Part shown: positions 9,188-18,032 of the stretch, piece by piece
Numbering within the stretch: position 1 is the first letter of the stretch
Layout: each line of letters starts with the position of its first letter
NCBI RefSeq assembly: GCF_014268885.2
Contig: NZ_CP077095.1
Coordinates: forward strand, 1,431,501-1,495,500
Direction: 5' to 3'
DNA: 64,000 bases
From: Pseudomonas xantholysinigenes
Lineage (GTDB): Bacteria; Pseudomonadota; Gammaproteobacteria; Pseudomonadales; Pseudomonadaceae
Program-made: the position numbers and the translations under genes
The notes under the pieces: model-generated
What the model saw: only the letters and a program-made list of their open reading frames with translations
Databases searched by the model: none
Told to the model about the DNA's origin: nothing

Positions 9188-11527
9188 TCACTTCCCGAAA
9201 GGTTCGACGCGATACTGAACGGTAACCTCGGCATCTACCGATGCCTCGACCGTGGCTTTCGTGAAGTTGCGGGTGAGATTGCCAGTTCCGCCAGCCTCGC
9301 CACTGGTAACAGCTCGGGTGATGGTCTCTATCGGGTTTGCCGCGTTCCCATCCCGGATCCAGTCGACGACCAAGCCATCGCCAGCGGCCAGGCCTGGCCA
9401 CCTTGGAATCAGCACGGGGAGAATGCTGCCTGTCACCGCATCAGGATCAAGCACGCCGTCTTCGATGAGTTCGATGATCGGCGCGTCAAGTTCTCCTCCC
9501 ACGGGCTCGCCCACATTCAGCGTCAGAAAATCAGACGTGCTGGTGCCACCGTTGTTGGCACGCTCCACCCAATAGGACGCTTTCACCGTGCCGCCTTCGT
9601 TGGGTTTGATGTATGCCTTGTCAATGGTGAATGAGATGGGTTTGTCCTTGGTGAACTCGCTGACCGGGATGGAGTCCTCGTACTTGTTACCGTCACTGCC
9701 CTCCCACAGGATATGGATGTAGTCTCCTTTGGCCTTGCCGGAATAATTGGGAACCACCAGCTCGGCTTCCTCCAGGTCGGGAGGGAGCGTGCGGTTGTCC
9801 GGTGCCTCTTTTACGGAGGGGGCGTCAAGTTCGCCCCGAGGATCGCCAACCAGGAACTGTGGCGTGTGCAAGGACTCGCGTGGAGCAGATGCCTGCAGTG
9901 TGGTTTCGGTGTACAGCAGGTAATAGAGTTCCAGCTTGCCGCCGTCGATCTCCTTGATATGTTGGGCGTTGACCTTGAAAGCGATAGGCTCTTTTTTATT
10001 CCAGTCGCCTTGGGAGATTACGTGGTAGCTCAGGTCTGGCAAGTACGTGCTGAGGTCGGGGCGGGTACCCAACCACTGCGGCACGATCACCATGCCGGCT
10101 TGCATGGTGTCGTCCCATGGGATCACTACGGTGGCCTGGGCCAGCGTGGGGTCGATAATGATGCCATCGGCTTCCTCGACATGAGGCGCGGCCAACTTTT
10201 GCAGCTCGCCCAGCACGGCAACGACCAAACCTTTGGATTTGAGATTGGCCGAGCCGTCCGCCTTGATGACTTCGAAGCTGAAAATGGCCTGGGAGGTCGC
10301 CAGCTGGCGTAAATCGTTGATACTCAGCTCGATCTCCACCACATAGCCAAGGCGCTCCAGCGTCTTGCCAGGATAGGTAATGTCCAGGGCGGCACCATCG
10401 GCGGTGGTGCCTCTCAGGCGCATTACGATCTTGTCGCCAACCTTGAAGTTTGGCCCCGATGAAGGGATGGCAATTTCCGCCGTGACGGTGGTGTGTTTGC
10501 CAAGTTCGATTGACTGGCGGCCGGTTTCCGGGTCGTAGTCGGTTTCCTGGATGATGGGAGAATCGATGCGCAAGCTATTGGCATCAACGACGATGCGCAC
10601 TTCGATAGCCCAGTCCTCCGAGCGATTTCGCACCCGATCATACACTTCATAAGTCACCGACAGGCTATCGGAGTCGCCCGCTTCGCGGATGGTCTCTGGC
10701 GTCACAAGTACTTCGATAGGGGATTTTCCGGTCGCCTGATCGGCAGTCAGTATGCACTGTTCGAAAATGCCGCCCCACGATACACGGACCTCATCACCTT
10801 CGACCGCATGTGGGTAAGGCACACCATTAGTCTTGCCGATGGTGAGCGTTATGCCCTTCTCGGCTGTCTCCTTATCCACACCCTCATTGATGATTTCCTC
10901 TGGCAAGGTAAACAGTAACTCCGAGTGCCCCGGAATATCGCCGTTCTGGTCCTGGCCACCTGGGCGGGTCAACTTGACATGAAGTTTCTGCTCGACGGAA
11001 TCCTGATCACTTCCACCGAACGGTTTGATCCGGTACTTGATGACGTGATCGCCATCAATCAATCGCTCCGACTTGACGAATAGTGTGACCTGTTTGCCTT
11101 TTTCGCTTTCACGGATGGTTTTTGGCGCCACCACCACATCGTCCAACATGATACTGACCGTGTCGCCAACCGCCATGCCGCTCCAGGGATCGATGAAGAT
11201 CTGCAGGCCGTCATTCGGGAAGTTGTCTACGGCCGCGGCAATATTGATGCCCCAGGTTCCCGTAGGTAGCTGTGCAGTCTCGGTATGGCCGGGGATGATG
11301 ATCGGGTTCAGGGCAAAGTTTGTCGGTATCGTGCCGAGTGGCACGATGGCACGCTTGATGCGCAGGGCAAGGGTGTTGCGGCTGTAATGTTCATCCACCT
11401 GGCAGGTGCCGATCAGCTCGCCATCGCGGAGTACTTCGATCTCATCACCCAGATTCAGGCCTGTTTGCGGCCAGACGTAGGTTACAGGGTCTGCGTTGGC
11501 AGGTAGGGTAACGAGGGGCTTGTTCAT
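9188..11527 (-). CDS. Multi-Ig-domain protein (779 aa), head of the five-gene cluster
   Basis: Two close starts exist. The ATG at 11527 (MNKPLV) has AAGGA eight bases upstream, whereas the ATG at 11536 has almost no spacing to it, so 11527 is used. The protein consists of about seven Ig-like modules in series. Typical motifs are IDPWSGMAVGD, EEADGIIIDP, KEAPDNRTLPPD and LVVPNYSGKAKGD, with strands ending in Y-x-V-x or Y-x-I-x. It has no Sec signal, transmembrane helix or LPXTG-like anchor. Its N-terminal half aligns by eye with the N-terminal half of the 1520-aa protein, so the two genes are paralogues. It starts a run of five co-directional genes with gaps of 2 to 61 bases. The cluster lies next to, and is oriented like, the HAD gene. 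Confidence 0.75.
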   Translation of the reverse strand: MNKPLVTLPANADPVTYVWPQTGLNLGDEIEVLRDGELIGTCQVDEHYSRNTLALRIKRAIVPLGTIPTNFALNPIIIPGHTETAQLPTGTWGINIAAAVDNFPNDGLQIFIDPWSGMAVGDTVSIMLDDVVVAPKTIRESEKGKQVTLFVKSERLIDGDHVIKYRIKPFGGSDQDSVEQKLHVKLTRPGGQDQNGDIPGHSELLFTLPEEIINEGVDKETAEKGITLTIGKTNGVPYPHAVEGDEVRVSWGGIFEQCILTADQATGKSPIEVLVTPETIREAGDSDSLSVTYEVYDRVRNRSEDWAIEVRIVVDANSLRIDSPIIQETDYDPETGRQSIELGKHTTVTAEIAIPSSGPNFKVGDKIVMRLRGTTADGAALDITYPGKTLERLGYVVEIELSINDLRQLATSQAIFSFEVIKADGSANLKSKGLVVAVLGELQKLAAPHVEEADGIIIDPTLAQATVVIPWDDTMQAGMVIVPQWLGTRPDLSTYLPDLSYHVISQGDWNKKEPIAFKVNAQHIKEIDGGKLELYYLLYTETTLQASAPRESLHTPQFLVGDPRGELDAPSVKEAPDNRTLPPDLEEAELVVPNYSGKAKGDYIHILWEGSDGNKYEDSIPVSEFTKDKPISFTIDKAYIKPNEGGTVKASYWVERANNGGTSTSDFLTLNVGEPVGGELDAPIIELIEDGVLDPDAVTGSILPVLIPRWPGLAAGDGLVVDWIRDGNAANPIETITRAVTSGEAGGTGNLTRNFTKATVEASVDAEVTVQYRVEPFGK

Positions 11528-11584
11528 CGCGGACATCCTTCTTGATGGGAGGCAAGTGGACGTATTGGATAGCGATGTGGGGAT

Positions 11585-11618
11585 GGCCAACAACTGGCAA
11601 GAATACTAGGTGTTGGCC
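11585..11618. promoter_or_regulatory. Inverted repeat upstream of the Ig-protein cluster
   Basis: GGCCAACA at 11585-11592 and TGTTGGCC at 11611-11618 are perfect complements separated by 18 bases. The site sits about 60 bases upstream of the first Ig gene and just after the HAD gene, in the only gap where a promoter for the cluster could lie. There is no T-run on the minus strand after the stem, so an operator is as likely as a terminator. Confidence 0.4.
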
Positions 11619-11638
11619 GGTTGTTTTGGGGGAAGCGT

Positions 11639-12292
11639 TCAGCGCCAGTCGTGGATCGGCCAGTCACTGGCCTGGGCATGCTCGCGCAACATGGGGTCTG
11701 GATTGACCACGTGGGGGTTGTCGACTTTCAACAGCAATGGCAGGTCATTGCGCGAGTCGGAATAGAAACTCGCTCCCTCCAGGTTTTCCTGCTCCTGGTC
11801 CAGCCATTCCAGCAAGCGGGTGATCTTGCCCTCACGGTAGGTCAACACGCCGTGGGTCTTGCCGGTGTATACGCCATTCAGCGCCTCCAGTTCGATGGCC
11901 AGGTACTCGTCCACGCCCAGGCGCGCCGCGATCGGCCCGACCAGATGAACGCCGCTCGCCGAGATGATCAGGATGCGGTCGCCACGCTGGCGGTGTTCGG
12001 CGATGCAGCGGCAGGCGTCGCCATAGATGATCGGCTCTATTACCTCTTCCACCCAAGGCTCGACCAGGTGCTCGACCTCTTCCAGCGTGCGCCCGGCGAT
12101 GGGCTCCAGGCTGAAGGCCATGTAGTCCTCCATCCGCAGGTGGCCCTTGCCGTAGGCTTCCATCAGTTCATGGTCGCGCTCGAGGAAACTCTTGCCATCG
12201 ACCCAGCCCAGCCGGGCCATCTGTTCGCTCCACAGCGACGCGCAGTCGCCGTGGATGAGGGTTTCGTCCAGATCGAAAATTGCCAGTGCCAT
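11639..12292 (-). CDS. HAD-superfamily (HAD-IB) phosphatase, phosphoserine-phosphatase-like
   Basis: The start MALAIFDLDETL at 12292 puts the DxD motif at Asp7 and Asp9, as normal for this family. Motif II is ISASG and motif IV is SDSRNDLPLL, so the full catalytic set of a Mg-dependent aspartyl-phosphate phosphatase is present. The size (217 aa) fits HAD-IB hydrolases of the SerB-like group. It is the last gene of the ABC transport operon, 13 bases after the ATPase gene. A role in removing phosphate from an imported compound is therefore plausible. The substrate is not evident from sequence, and histidinol phosphate, phosphoserine or other small phosphates are all possible. Confidence 0.85.
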   Translation of the reverse strand: MALAIFDLDETLIHGDCASLWSEQMARLGWVDGKSFLERDHELMEAYGKGHLRMEDYMAFSLEPIAGRTLEEVEHLVEPWVEEVIEPIIYGDACRCIAEHRQRGDRILIISASGVHLVGPIAARLGVDEYLAIELEALNGVYTGKTHGVLTYREGKITRLLEWLDQEQENLEGASFYSDSRNDLPLLLKVDNPHVVNPDPMLREHAQASDWPIHDWR

Positions 12293-12305
12293 GCGTTGAA
12301 TCTCC

Positions 12306-13295
<990 letters not shown>

Positions 13296-13296
13296 G

Positions 13297-14091
13297 TCAG
13301 GTCTTGTCCTTGTTCAAACGGTTGGCGACCCAGGTCAGCACCAGCACGAAGGCGAAGTAGGAGATGACCAGCGCGCTGTTGAAGTGGCCGCTGCTGTTGC
13401 GCATGTTGTTCAGGTAGACCTGCAGGGTCTCGTAGCGGGTGCCGACCAGCAGGTTGGCGAACACGAACTCGCCGAACAGGAACGAGAACGACAGCAGCAG
13501 CGCCACCATCAGGCCCTTGCGCAGGTTCGGCAGCACCACCAGCAGCGCCGCCTGCAAGGGGCTGGCGCCGAGCAGCTGGGCGGCGTCCATCAGGTCGCGC
13601 AGGTTGATGGCCTGCAGGTTGTTGGTGATCGCCCGGTACATGAACGGCAGGGCGATGGTGAAGTAGCAGCCGATCAGGATCCACGGCGTGCCGACCATGG
13701 CCAGCGGCCCGCTGCCATACAGCTGCAGCAGGCCCACCGCCGACACCACCGGCGGTACCGCGAAGGGCAGAAGGATCAGCACGTTCATCAGCGCGTCGAG
13801 TTTCGGGAAGTGGTAGTGCACCACGAACAGGAGCGGCAGGATCAGCAGCACCGAAAGCACCAGCGCACCCACGCACACCAGCAATGACTGGCCAAAGGCG
13901 GCGAGAAAGCGCGGCTCGCTCCACAGCGCCACATACCACTTGAAGGTCAGGCCGCTGGGCAGCAGGGTCGCCGACCAGCTGGTGGCCAGCGAGTAGAGCA
14001 GTGTGCCGGCCAGCGGCAGCAGCAGAATCAGCAACAGCAGGTACACCACCACCCGGTGGTAGAGCCCGCCCGCTGTGTTTTCAGCGCGCAT
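13297..14091 (-). CDS. ABC importer permease (second, PotC/PhnV-like)
   Basis: This 264-aa protein has about six hydrophobic segments and the EAA-type loop near residues 165-185 (DAAQLLGASPLQAALLVVLP), which docks on the ATPase. That loop and the size are typical of binding-protein-dependent inner-membrane permeases. Its start overlaps the end of the preceding permease gene by 11 bases, indicating translational coupling and a heterodimeric channel. Confidence 0.88.
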   Translation of the reverse strand: MRAENTAGGLYHRVVVYLLLLILLLPLAGTLLYSLATSWSATLLPSGLTFKWYVALWSEPRFLAAFGQSLLVCVGALVLSVLLILPLLFVVHYHFPKLDALMNVLILLPFAVPPVVSAVGLLQLYGSGPLAMVGTPWILIGCYFTIALPFMYRAITNNLQAINLRDLMDAAQLLGASPLQAALLVVLPNLRKGLMVALLLSFSFLFGEFVFANLLVGTRYETLQVYLNNMRNSSGHFNSALVISYFAFVLVLTWVANRLNKDKT

Positions 14092-14920
14092 GGTAGCTCC
14101 TCTTGAGCAGCCATTGATGGACCACCGTGACCACGCTCATCAACCCCACCAGCACCATCGCCAGGGCACTGGCCAGGTTCGGGTCGAGGCTGATGTCGCC
14201 GGCCACCAGGCCGGCGATACGGATCGGCAGCACGTTGAAGTTGCCGGTGGTCAGGGCATAGACGGTGGCGTAGGCACCCAGGGCGTTGGCTAGCAGGATG
14301 ACGAAGGTGCCGAGCAGTGCCGGGGTCAGTACCGGCAGGCCGATATGTCGCCAGAACTGCCAGTGGCTGGCCCCCAGCAGCGCGGCGGATTCGCGCCAGT
14401 CCTCGCGCAGGGCGTCGAAGGCGGGGTAGAGCAACAGCACGCCGAGCGGGATCTGGAAGTAGGTGTAGACCAGGATCAGGCCGCTCTTGGAGTAGATGCT
14501 GAAGTCGCCGAGCAGGCCCATCTGTTTGAGCAGCAGCGTCAGCGCACCGTTGAAGCCGAGCAGGATGATGAAGGCGAAGGCCAGCGGTACCCCGGAAAAG
14601 TTGCTGGTCATGTTGGCGAAGGCGCTGACGAAGTCGCGCAGCTTCGAATCGACCCGGCGCAGCGAATAGGCGCCCAGGGTGGCGATGACGATGCCGAACA
14701 GGCTCGACCAGAAGCTGATCTCCAGGCTGCGTTGCAGCGCCTGCAGGTAGAACTTCGAGGCGAACACCTTGCTGAAGTTGGCCAGGCCCCAGCCACTGTC
14801 GCTTTGCAGGCTATTGATGGCCACCCAGGCCAGCGGGGCGATCTGGAAGATGACGAAGAACACGGCGAACGGTAGCAGGCAGAGCAGGGCCAGGTAGCGG
14901 CCACGATGGCTTGCATTCAC
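14081..14920 (-). CDS. ABC importer permease (first, PotB/PhnU-like)
   Basis: The start is the GTG at 14920 (MNASHRGRYLALL...). It overlaps the stop of the phosphatase-family gene in a GTGA arrangement, so translation is coupled. A much longer in-frame extension upstream is rejected because it runs antiparallel-like, arginine/proline-rich, through the phosphatase gene. The 279-aa product has about six membrane helices and an EAA loop (SAALLGASHWQFWRHIGLP). It is expected to form the translocation pore with the next permease. Confidence 0.88.
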   Translation of the reverse strand: MNASHRGRYLALLCLLPFAVFFVIFQIAPLAWVAINSLQSDSGWGLANFSKVFASKFYLQALQRSLEISFWSSLFGIVIATLGAYSLRRVDSKLRDFVSAFANMTSNFSGVPLAFAFIILLGFNGALTLLLKQMGLLGDFSIYSKSGLILVYTYFQIPLGVLLLYPAFDALREDWRESAALLGASHWQFWRHIGLPVLTPALLGTFVILLANALGAYATVYALTTGNFNVLPIRIAGLVAGDISLDPNLASALAMVLVGLMSVVTVVHQWLLKRSYHAR

Positions 14921-15723
14921 TTGAGCAGCTCCCGGCAGACAGGTTTGTCGTGGGGCGCGCCGAGCAGCTCGCAGATCGTCCCGCACAGTTCGGTCTGCAA
15001 TGGCTTGGCCGCGGGGTCCAGGCTGAATGCCTCGCCAAACACGAACAGCGGCACCTCGCGTTCTTCGGCGAGCAGGCCGTTGTGCGAGCGGTCGTTGTTC
15101 ATGCCGTGGTCGGCGGTGACCAGCACCTGGTAGCCCTCCTCGAGCCAGCGTGGCAGGTAGTCGGCCAACAGGATATCGGCGCTGCGCGCGGCGTTGCGGT
15201 ACTGGCTGCTGTCCAGGCCATGGCGGTGGCCGGCGTCGTCGATGTTCATCGGGTGCACCAGCAGGAAGTTCGGCGCATGGCGCCGGCGCAGGTATTCGGC
15301 GTCGGCCAGCAGGTGCGAATCGGGGTAATGGTCGGCGTAATAGAACAGGCCGTGCTGGATCGGTAGCTTCGGCGCATGGGTGTGGCGATCGCGCAGCGGG
15401 TCGAACGGCGAGCGGTTGTACAGCTCGCTGATCCAGTGGTAGGCCGCGGCGGCGGTGCCCAGGCCGGCCTCGCGGGCGTAGTGGAACACGCTGCGTTGGT
15501 TGGACAGGCGGTTGACGTTGTTGTGCACGATGCCGCTGTCGATGGGCGGCACGCCGGTGAGGATGCACTCGTACAGCGGCCGCGACAGCGACGGCAGTTC
15601 GCACTCCAGGCGGTACAGCGCGGCGCGGTCGGCCTCGACATAGGCGTGCAGGTGGCCCATGGCGTGGTGCGCGACCTGGTGGTTGAGGCCGTCGAGCAGG
15701 ACCAGGATGACGTTGTGTTGCAT
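14917..15723 (-). CDS. Alkaline-phosphatase-superfamily enzyme (nucleotide pyrophosphatase/phosphodiesterase type)
   Basis: The 268-aa protein begins with the metal-binding LVLLDGLN (Asp11). It continues with PSLSRPLYECILTG, where Ser47 sits in the nucleophile position held by Thr in most NPP-type enzymes. Later metal ligands appear in HPMNIDDAGHRHG and TADHGMNND. No signal peptide is seen, so it should act in the cytoplasm on an imported substrate. Members hydrolyse phosphomonoesters, phosphodiesters or phosphonoacetate. The neighbouring importer and HAD phosphatase support a phosphorus-containing substrate. The enzyme is short for the family (many exceed 400 aa), so the cap is probably reduced. 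Confidence 0.8.
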   Translation of the reverse strand: MQHNVILVLLDGLNHQVAHHAMGHLHAYVEADRAALYRLECELPSLSRPLYECILTGVPPIDSGIVHNNVNRLSNQRSVFHYAREAGLGTAAAAYHWISELYNRSPFDPLRDRHTHAPKLPIQHGLFYYADHYPDSHLLADAEYLRRRHAPNFLLVHPMNIDDAGHRHGLDSSQYRNAARSADILLADYLPRWLEEGYQVLVTADHGMNNDRSHNGLLAEEREVPLFVFGEAFSLDPAAKPLQTELCGTICELLGAPHDKPVCRELLK

Positions 15724-15740
15724 GGTGGCTCCTACATGGA

Positions 15741-15830
15741 GCTACAAGCTGCAAGCTTCAAGCTGCAAGATGAAGCGGGCATGTCATCTGCCTGCTTCAT
15801 CTTGCAGCTTGAAACTTGCGGCTTGAAGCT
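15741..15830. repeat. AAGCTTCAAGCTGCAAG-family hairpin inside the ABC operon
   Basis: A near-perfect 24-bp stem forms between 15753-15776 and 15794-15817 (left arm contains AGCTGCAAGATGAAGC), with a 17-base loop. It lies between the binding-protein gene and the phosphatase gene. A hairpin here could let the binding protein be made in excess over the membrane parts, as in other importers. One of four related hairpins in the window. Confidence 0.75.
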
Positions 15831-15833
15831 GCC

Positions 15834-16892
15834 TCATTCCATCTCGATGATCACCTGCTCCTGCCACTTCTGCGGCAGGGCCTTGGAGGTTGCTTCCCAG
15901 GCCGCGGCGTCCTTGATTGGCTGGGCGGCCTTGTACTGCTCGTTGGGCAGCAGCTTGGCCTGCACATCGGCCGGCAGCTTCAGGTGCTCGGCGCGGATCG
16001 GCCGGGCGTGGCCGATGGCCAGGTTGGTTTGCCCGGCGTCGCTGAAGATGTACTCGCGGGCCAGCTTCGCCGCGTTCGGGTGTTTGGCGTACTTGTTGAT
16101 GATGGTGGTGTAGCCCGAGGTGACCGAGCCGTCGGATGGGATCAGCACTTCAAAGCGCTTGGGGTCGATCTGGTCGCGGTAGCTCAGGCCGTTGAAGTCC
16201 CACACCACGCCGACCTCCACCTCGCCTTTCTCGAGGGTCTGGATGGTCGGGTTGGCCAGCGACAGGCGCTTCTGCTGGGCCAGCTTGGTGAACAGTTGCA
16301 GGCCCGGCTCGATGTTGCTCTCGCTGCCCTTGTAGGCGATGGCGGCGGCGAGCACGCCGTTGGCGGCCTGGGCGGCGGTGCCGACGTCACCGATGGCGAC
16401 CTTGTACTTGCCCTTTTCCAGGTCGTGCCAACTGGTGGGGCGTTCGCCTTCCTTGACCAGGTCCTTGTTGATGATGAAGGCGATGGTCCCGGTATAGGCC
16501 AGCGCCCAATGGCCGTCTTGGTCCTTGGCCCATGACGGTACCTGGTCCCAGGTGCTCGGCTTGTACGGCTGGGTCACGCCCTTGCTGGCGGCGATCGGGC
16601 CGAAGGCCGCGCCAACGTCGCCGATGTCGGCGCTGGCGTTGTCTTTCTCGGCATCGAACTTGGCGATTTCCTGGGCCGAACTCATGTCGGTGTCGCTGTG
16701 CTTGAGGCCGTATTTGCTCGCCAGGTCTTCCCAGGTGCCTTTCCAGTTGGCCCAGGCATCGGGCATGCCCACGCTGTTGACGGCGCCTTCCTTGCGGGCG
16801 GCGTCTTCAAGGGCCTTGAGGTCCTGGGCCATGGCCGAGGTGCAAAAAGCGATGGCCGAACCGAGCAGTGACGCCATGAACAACTTTTTCAT
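15834..16892 (-). CDS. Periplasmic substrate-binding protein of the ABC importer
   Basis: The start MKKLFMASLLG at 16892 has AAAGGAG at proper spacing and gives a Sec signal peptide ending near AMA-QDL (residues 1-23). The mature 330-residue part looks like the family-1/polyamine-iron type fold: PDAWANWKGTWEDLA near the start, VGVVWDFNG and GYTTIINKYAKHPNAAKLA later. It is the first gene of the leftward operon: binding protein, phosphatase, permeases, ATPase, HAD. Ligand specificity cannot be read with confidence. 2-Aminoethylphosphonate-like or polyamine-like ligands are the family options, and the phosphatase partners favour the former kind. Confidence 0.85.
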   Translation of the reverse strand: MKKLFMASLLGSAIAFCTSAMAQDLKALEDAARKEGAVNSVGMPDAWANWKGTWEDLASKYGLKHSDTDMSSAQEIAKFDAEKDNASADIGDVGAAFGPIAASKGVTQPYKPSTWDQVPSWAKDQDGHWALAYTGTIAFIINKDLVKEGERPTSWHDLEKGKYKVAIGDVGTAAQAANGVLAAAIAYKGSESNIEPGLQLFTKLAQQKRLSLANPTIQTLEKGEVEVGVVWDFNGLSYRDQIDPKRFEVLIPSDGSVTSGYTTIINKYAKHPNAAKLAREYIFSDAGQTNLAIGHARPIRAEHLKLPADVQAKLLPNEQYKAAQPIKDAAAWEATSKALPQKWQEQVIIEME

Positions 16893-16957
16893 CCGAAGCT
16901 CCTTTGGTGGGGTGCCGTGCAATCGTTGTTATGAGGGAATCCTGTGCTTGCGACCCG

Positions 16958-16969
16958 TGGTCTAGGTCA
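16958..16969. promoter_or_regulatory. Possible weaker GntR/HutC operator
   Basis: TGGTCTAGGTCA has the outline TGG-N6-TCA, two changes away from a TGGTCTAGACCA palindrome of the kind bound by HutC-subfamily regulators. It lies about 66 bases upstream of the binding-protein start. Confidence 0.3.
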
Positions 16970-17191
16970 GCAAACCTCGAGCCAAGGTAGGCCTGTTGCG
17001 TGACAGTTTGATGTAAGCGAAGGCGGTGATGGGCAGGCCGTTGGCCCTGGAAATACAGCGTAGACCAGATCGAAAGCCATGAATTGCGCGGGCTGGCCCG
17101 GATCTGGCAGGCACTGGCGAGCGCCTTTGTCACAGGATGTTCATCAGCCGTGCCTAGGCTTGCACTAGGCTCCATGTGCCCTGTTTCGGGG

Positions 17192-17205
17192 CTGGACTAG
17201 TCCAG
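17192..17205. promoter_or_regulatory. Perfect palindrome, probable GntR operator
   Basis: CTGGACTAGTCCAG is a perfect 14-bp palindrome with the TGG-N6-CCA outline typical of HutC-subfamily operators. It ends 14 bases before the regulator start, where binding would block translation initiation or transcription, so autorepression is likely. Confidence 0.55.
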
Positions 17206-17219
17206 ATAGGTAACCTTTG

Positions 17220-17933
17220 ATGCAAGCGACGCCACCGCGCGCGGTAACAGCCATCTGCCATGCCTTGCAGGAGCAGATCGAACACGGCCTGCTGGCCCCG
17301 GGCGGCAAGCTGCCGGCCGAACGACGGCTCAGCGAGGTGTTCGATACCACGCGTATCACCCTGCGCGAGGCGCTGGTGCAGCTGGAGGCCATGGGGCTGA
17401 TCTACCGCGAGGAACGGCGCGGCTGGTTCGTTGCCCCTGAACGGCTGACCTACGACCTGATCGAGCGCAGTCACTTTCATGCCATGGTGCGGGACCAGGG
17501 GCGGCTGCCCGGCACCGAGCTGCTATCGGCGCGGTTGCAGCCGGCGCCAGCGGCGATCTGCGCGCGCCTGCGCCTGCCGGCGTTGTCCAGCGTGGTGCGG
17601 ATCTGCCGGTTGCGGCGCATCGACGGGCGGGCGGTGCTGTATGCCGAGCACTACCTCAACCCGCGCTACTTCCCGGGGATCCTTGAACTGGACCTGGCCC
17701 AGTCGCTGACCGAAGTCTATGCGCGGGAATACGCCATTCACTATGGGCAGGTGTGCTTCGAGATCCTGCCGACAGCGTTGCCGGTCGAGGCGGCGGCGGC
17801 GTTGAAGGTATCGGCGGGCAGCCCGGGCTTGCATATCACCCGGGTCAACAGCGACCAGCATGGGCACCTGATCGACTGTGACCTGGAGTATTGGCGGCAT
17901 GATGCGATCCGCATTCGCGCCCAGGCGGGATAA
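17220..17933 (+). CDS. GntR-family (HutC/UTRA) transcriptional regulator
   Basis: The ATG at 17220 is used; a TTG directly before it is in frame. Residues ~10-75 form the winged helix: GGKLPAERRLSEVFDTTRITLREAL is the usual GntR recognition region, followed by EERRGWFVAP. The rest (~90-235) is a UTRA effector domain with the pattern YAEHYLNPRYFPGI and LHITRVNSDQHGHLIDCDLEYWRHDAI. The gene is divergent from the importer operon, with shared upstream DNA containing a TGG-N6-CCA palindrome. It most likely represses the operon until the imported ligand or a derivative binds the UTRA domain. PhnF-like regulators of phosphonate genes belong to the same subfamily. Confidence 0.88.
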   Translation: MQATPPRAVTAICHALQEQIEHGLLAPGGKLPAERRLSEVFDTTRITLREALVQLEAMGLIYREERRGWFVAPERLTYDLIERSHFHAMVRDQGRLPGTELLSARLQPAPAAICARLRLPALSSVVRICRLRRIDGRAVLYAEHYLNPRYFPGILELDLAQSLTEVYAREYAIHYGQVCFEILPTALPVEAAAALKVSAGSPGLHITRVNSDQHGHLIDCDLEYWRHDAIRIRAQAG

Positions 17934-17945
17934 GGTGTTGGATTT

Positions 17946-18026
17946 TTCGCGGGTAAACCCGCTCCCACAGAGACCCCACAATTTTCGAATGTGTGGCAAT
18001 CCTGTGGGAGCGGGTTTACCCGCGAA
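17946..18026. repeat. REP hairpin pair
   Basis: TTCGCGGGTAAACCCGCTCC on the left and its complement ending at CGCGAA on the right, with a 30-base centre. It sits between the convergent GntR and MscS-family genes and may act as a bidirectional terminator. Confidence 0.85.
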
Positions 18027-18032
18027 AGGGCC

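Larger units (their letters stand above)
16893..17219. promoter_or_regulatory. Divergent control region between importer operon and GntR regulator
   Basis: These 327 bases carry no convincing gene and must hold promoters for both directions. Visible elements are an imperfect site at 16958-16969, a direct heptamer repeat CTAGGCT at 17154-17160 and 17165-17171 (11-bp period), and a perfect palindrome at 17192-17205. No strong TTGACA/TATAAT pair was recognised. Confidence 0.55.

Noticed and set aside
1..11640. Phage tail or type VI effector origin for the Ig cluster
   Set aside because: Ig domains occur in tail proteins, but no capsid, tail, baseplate, VgrG, PAAR or integrase gene is present in the window.
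14921..15754. N-terminal extension of the first permease by ~278 residues
   Set aside because: It is Arg/Pro/Ala-rich and lies within the phosphatase-family gene in another frame; the GTGA junction gives a natural start.
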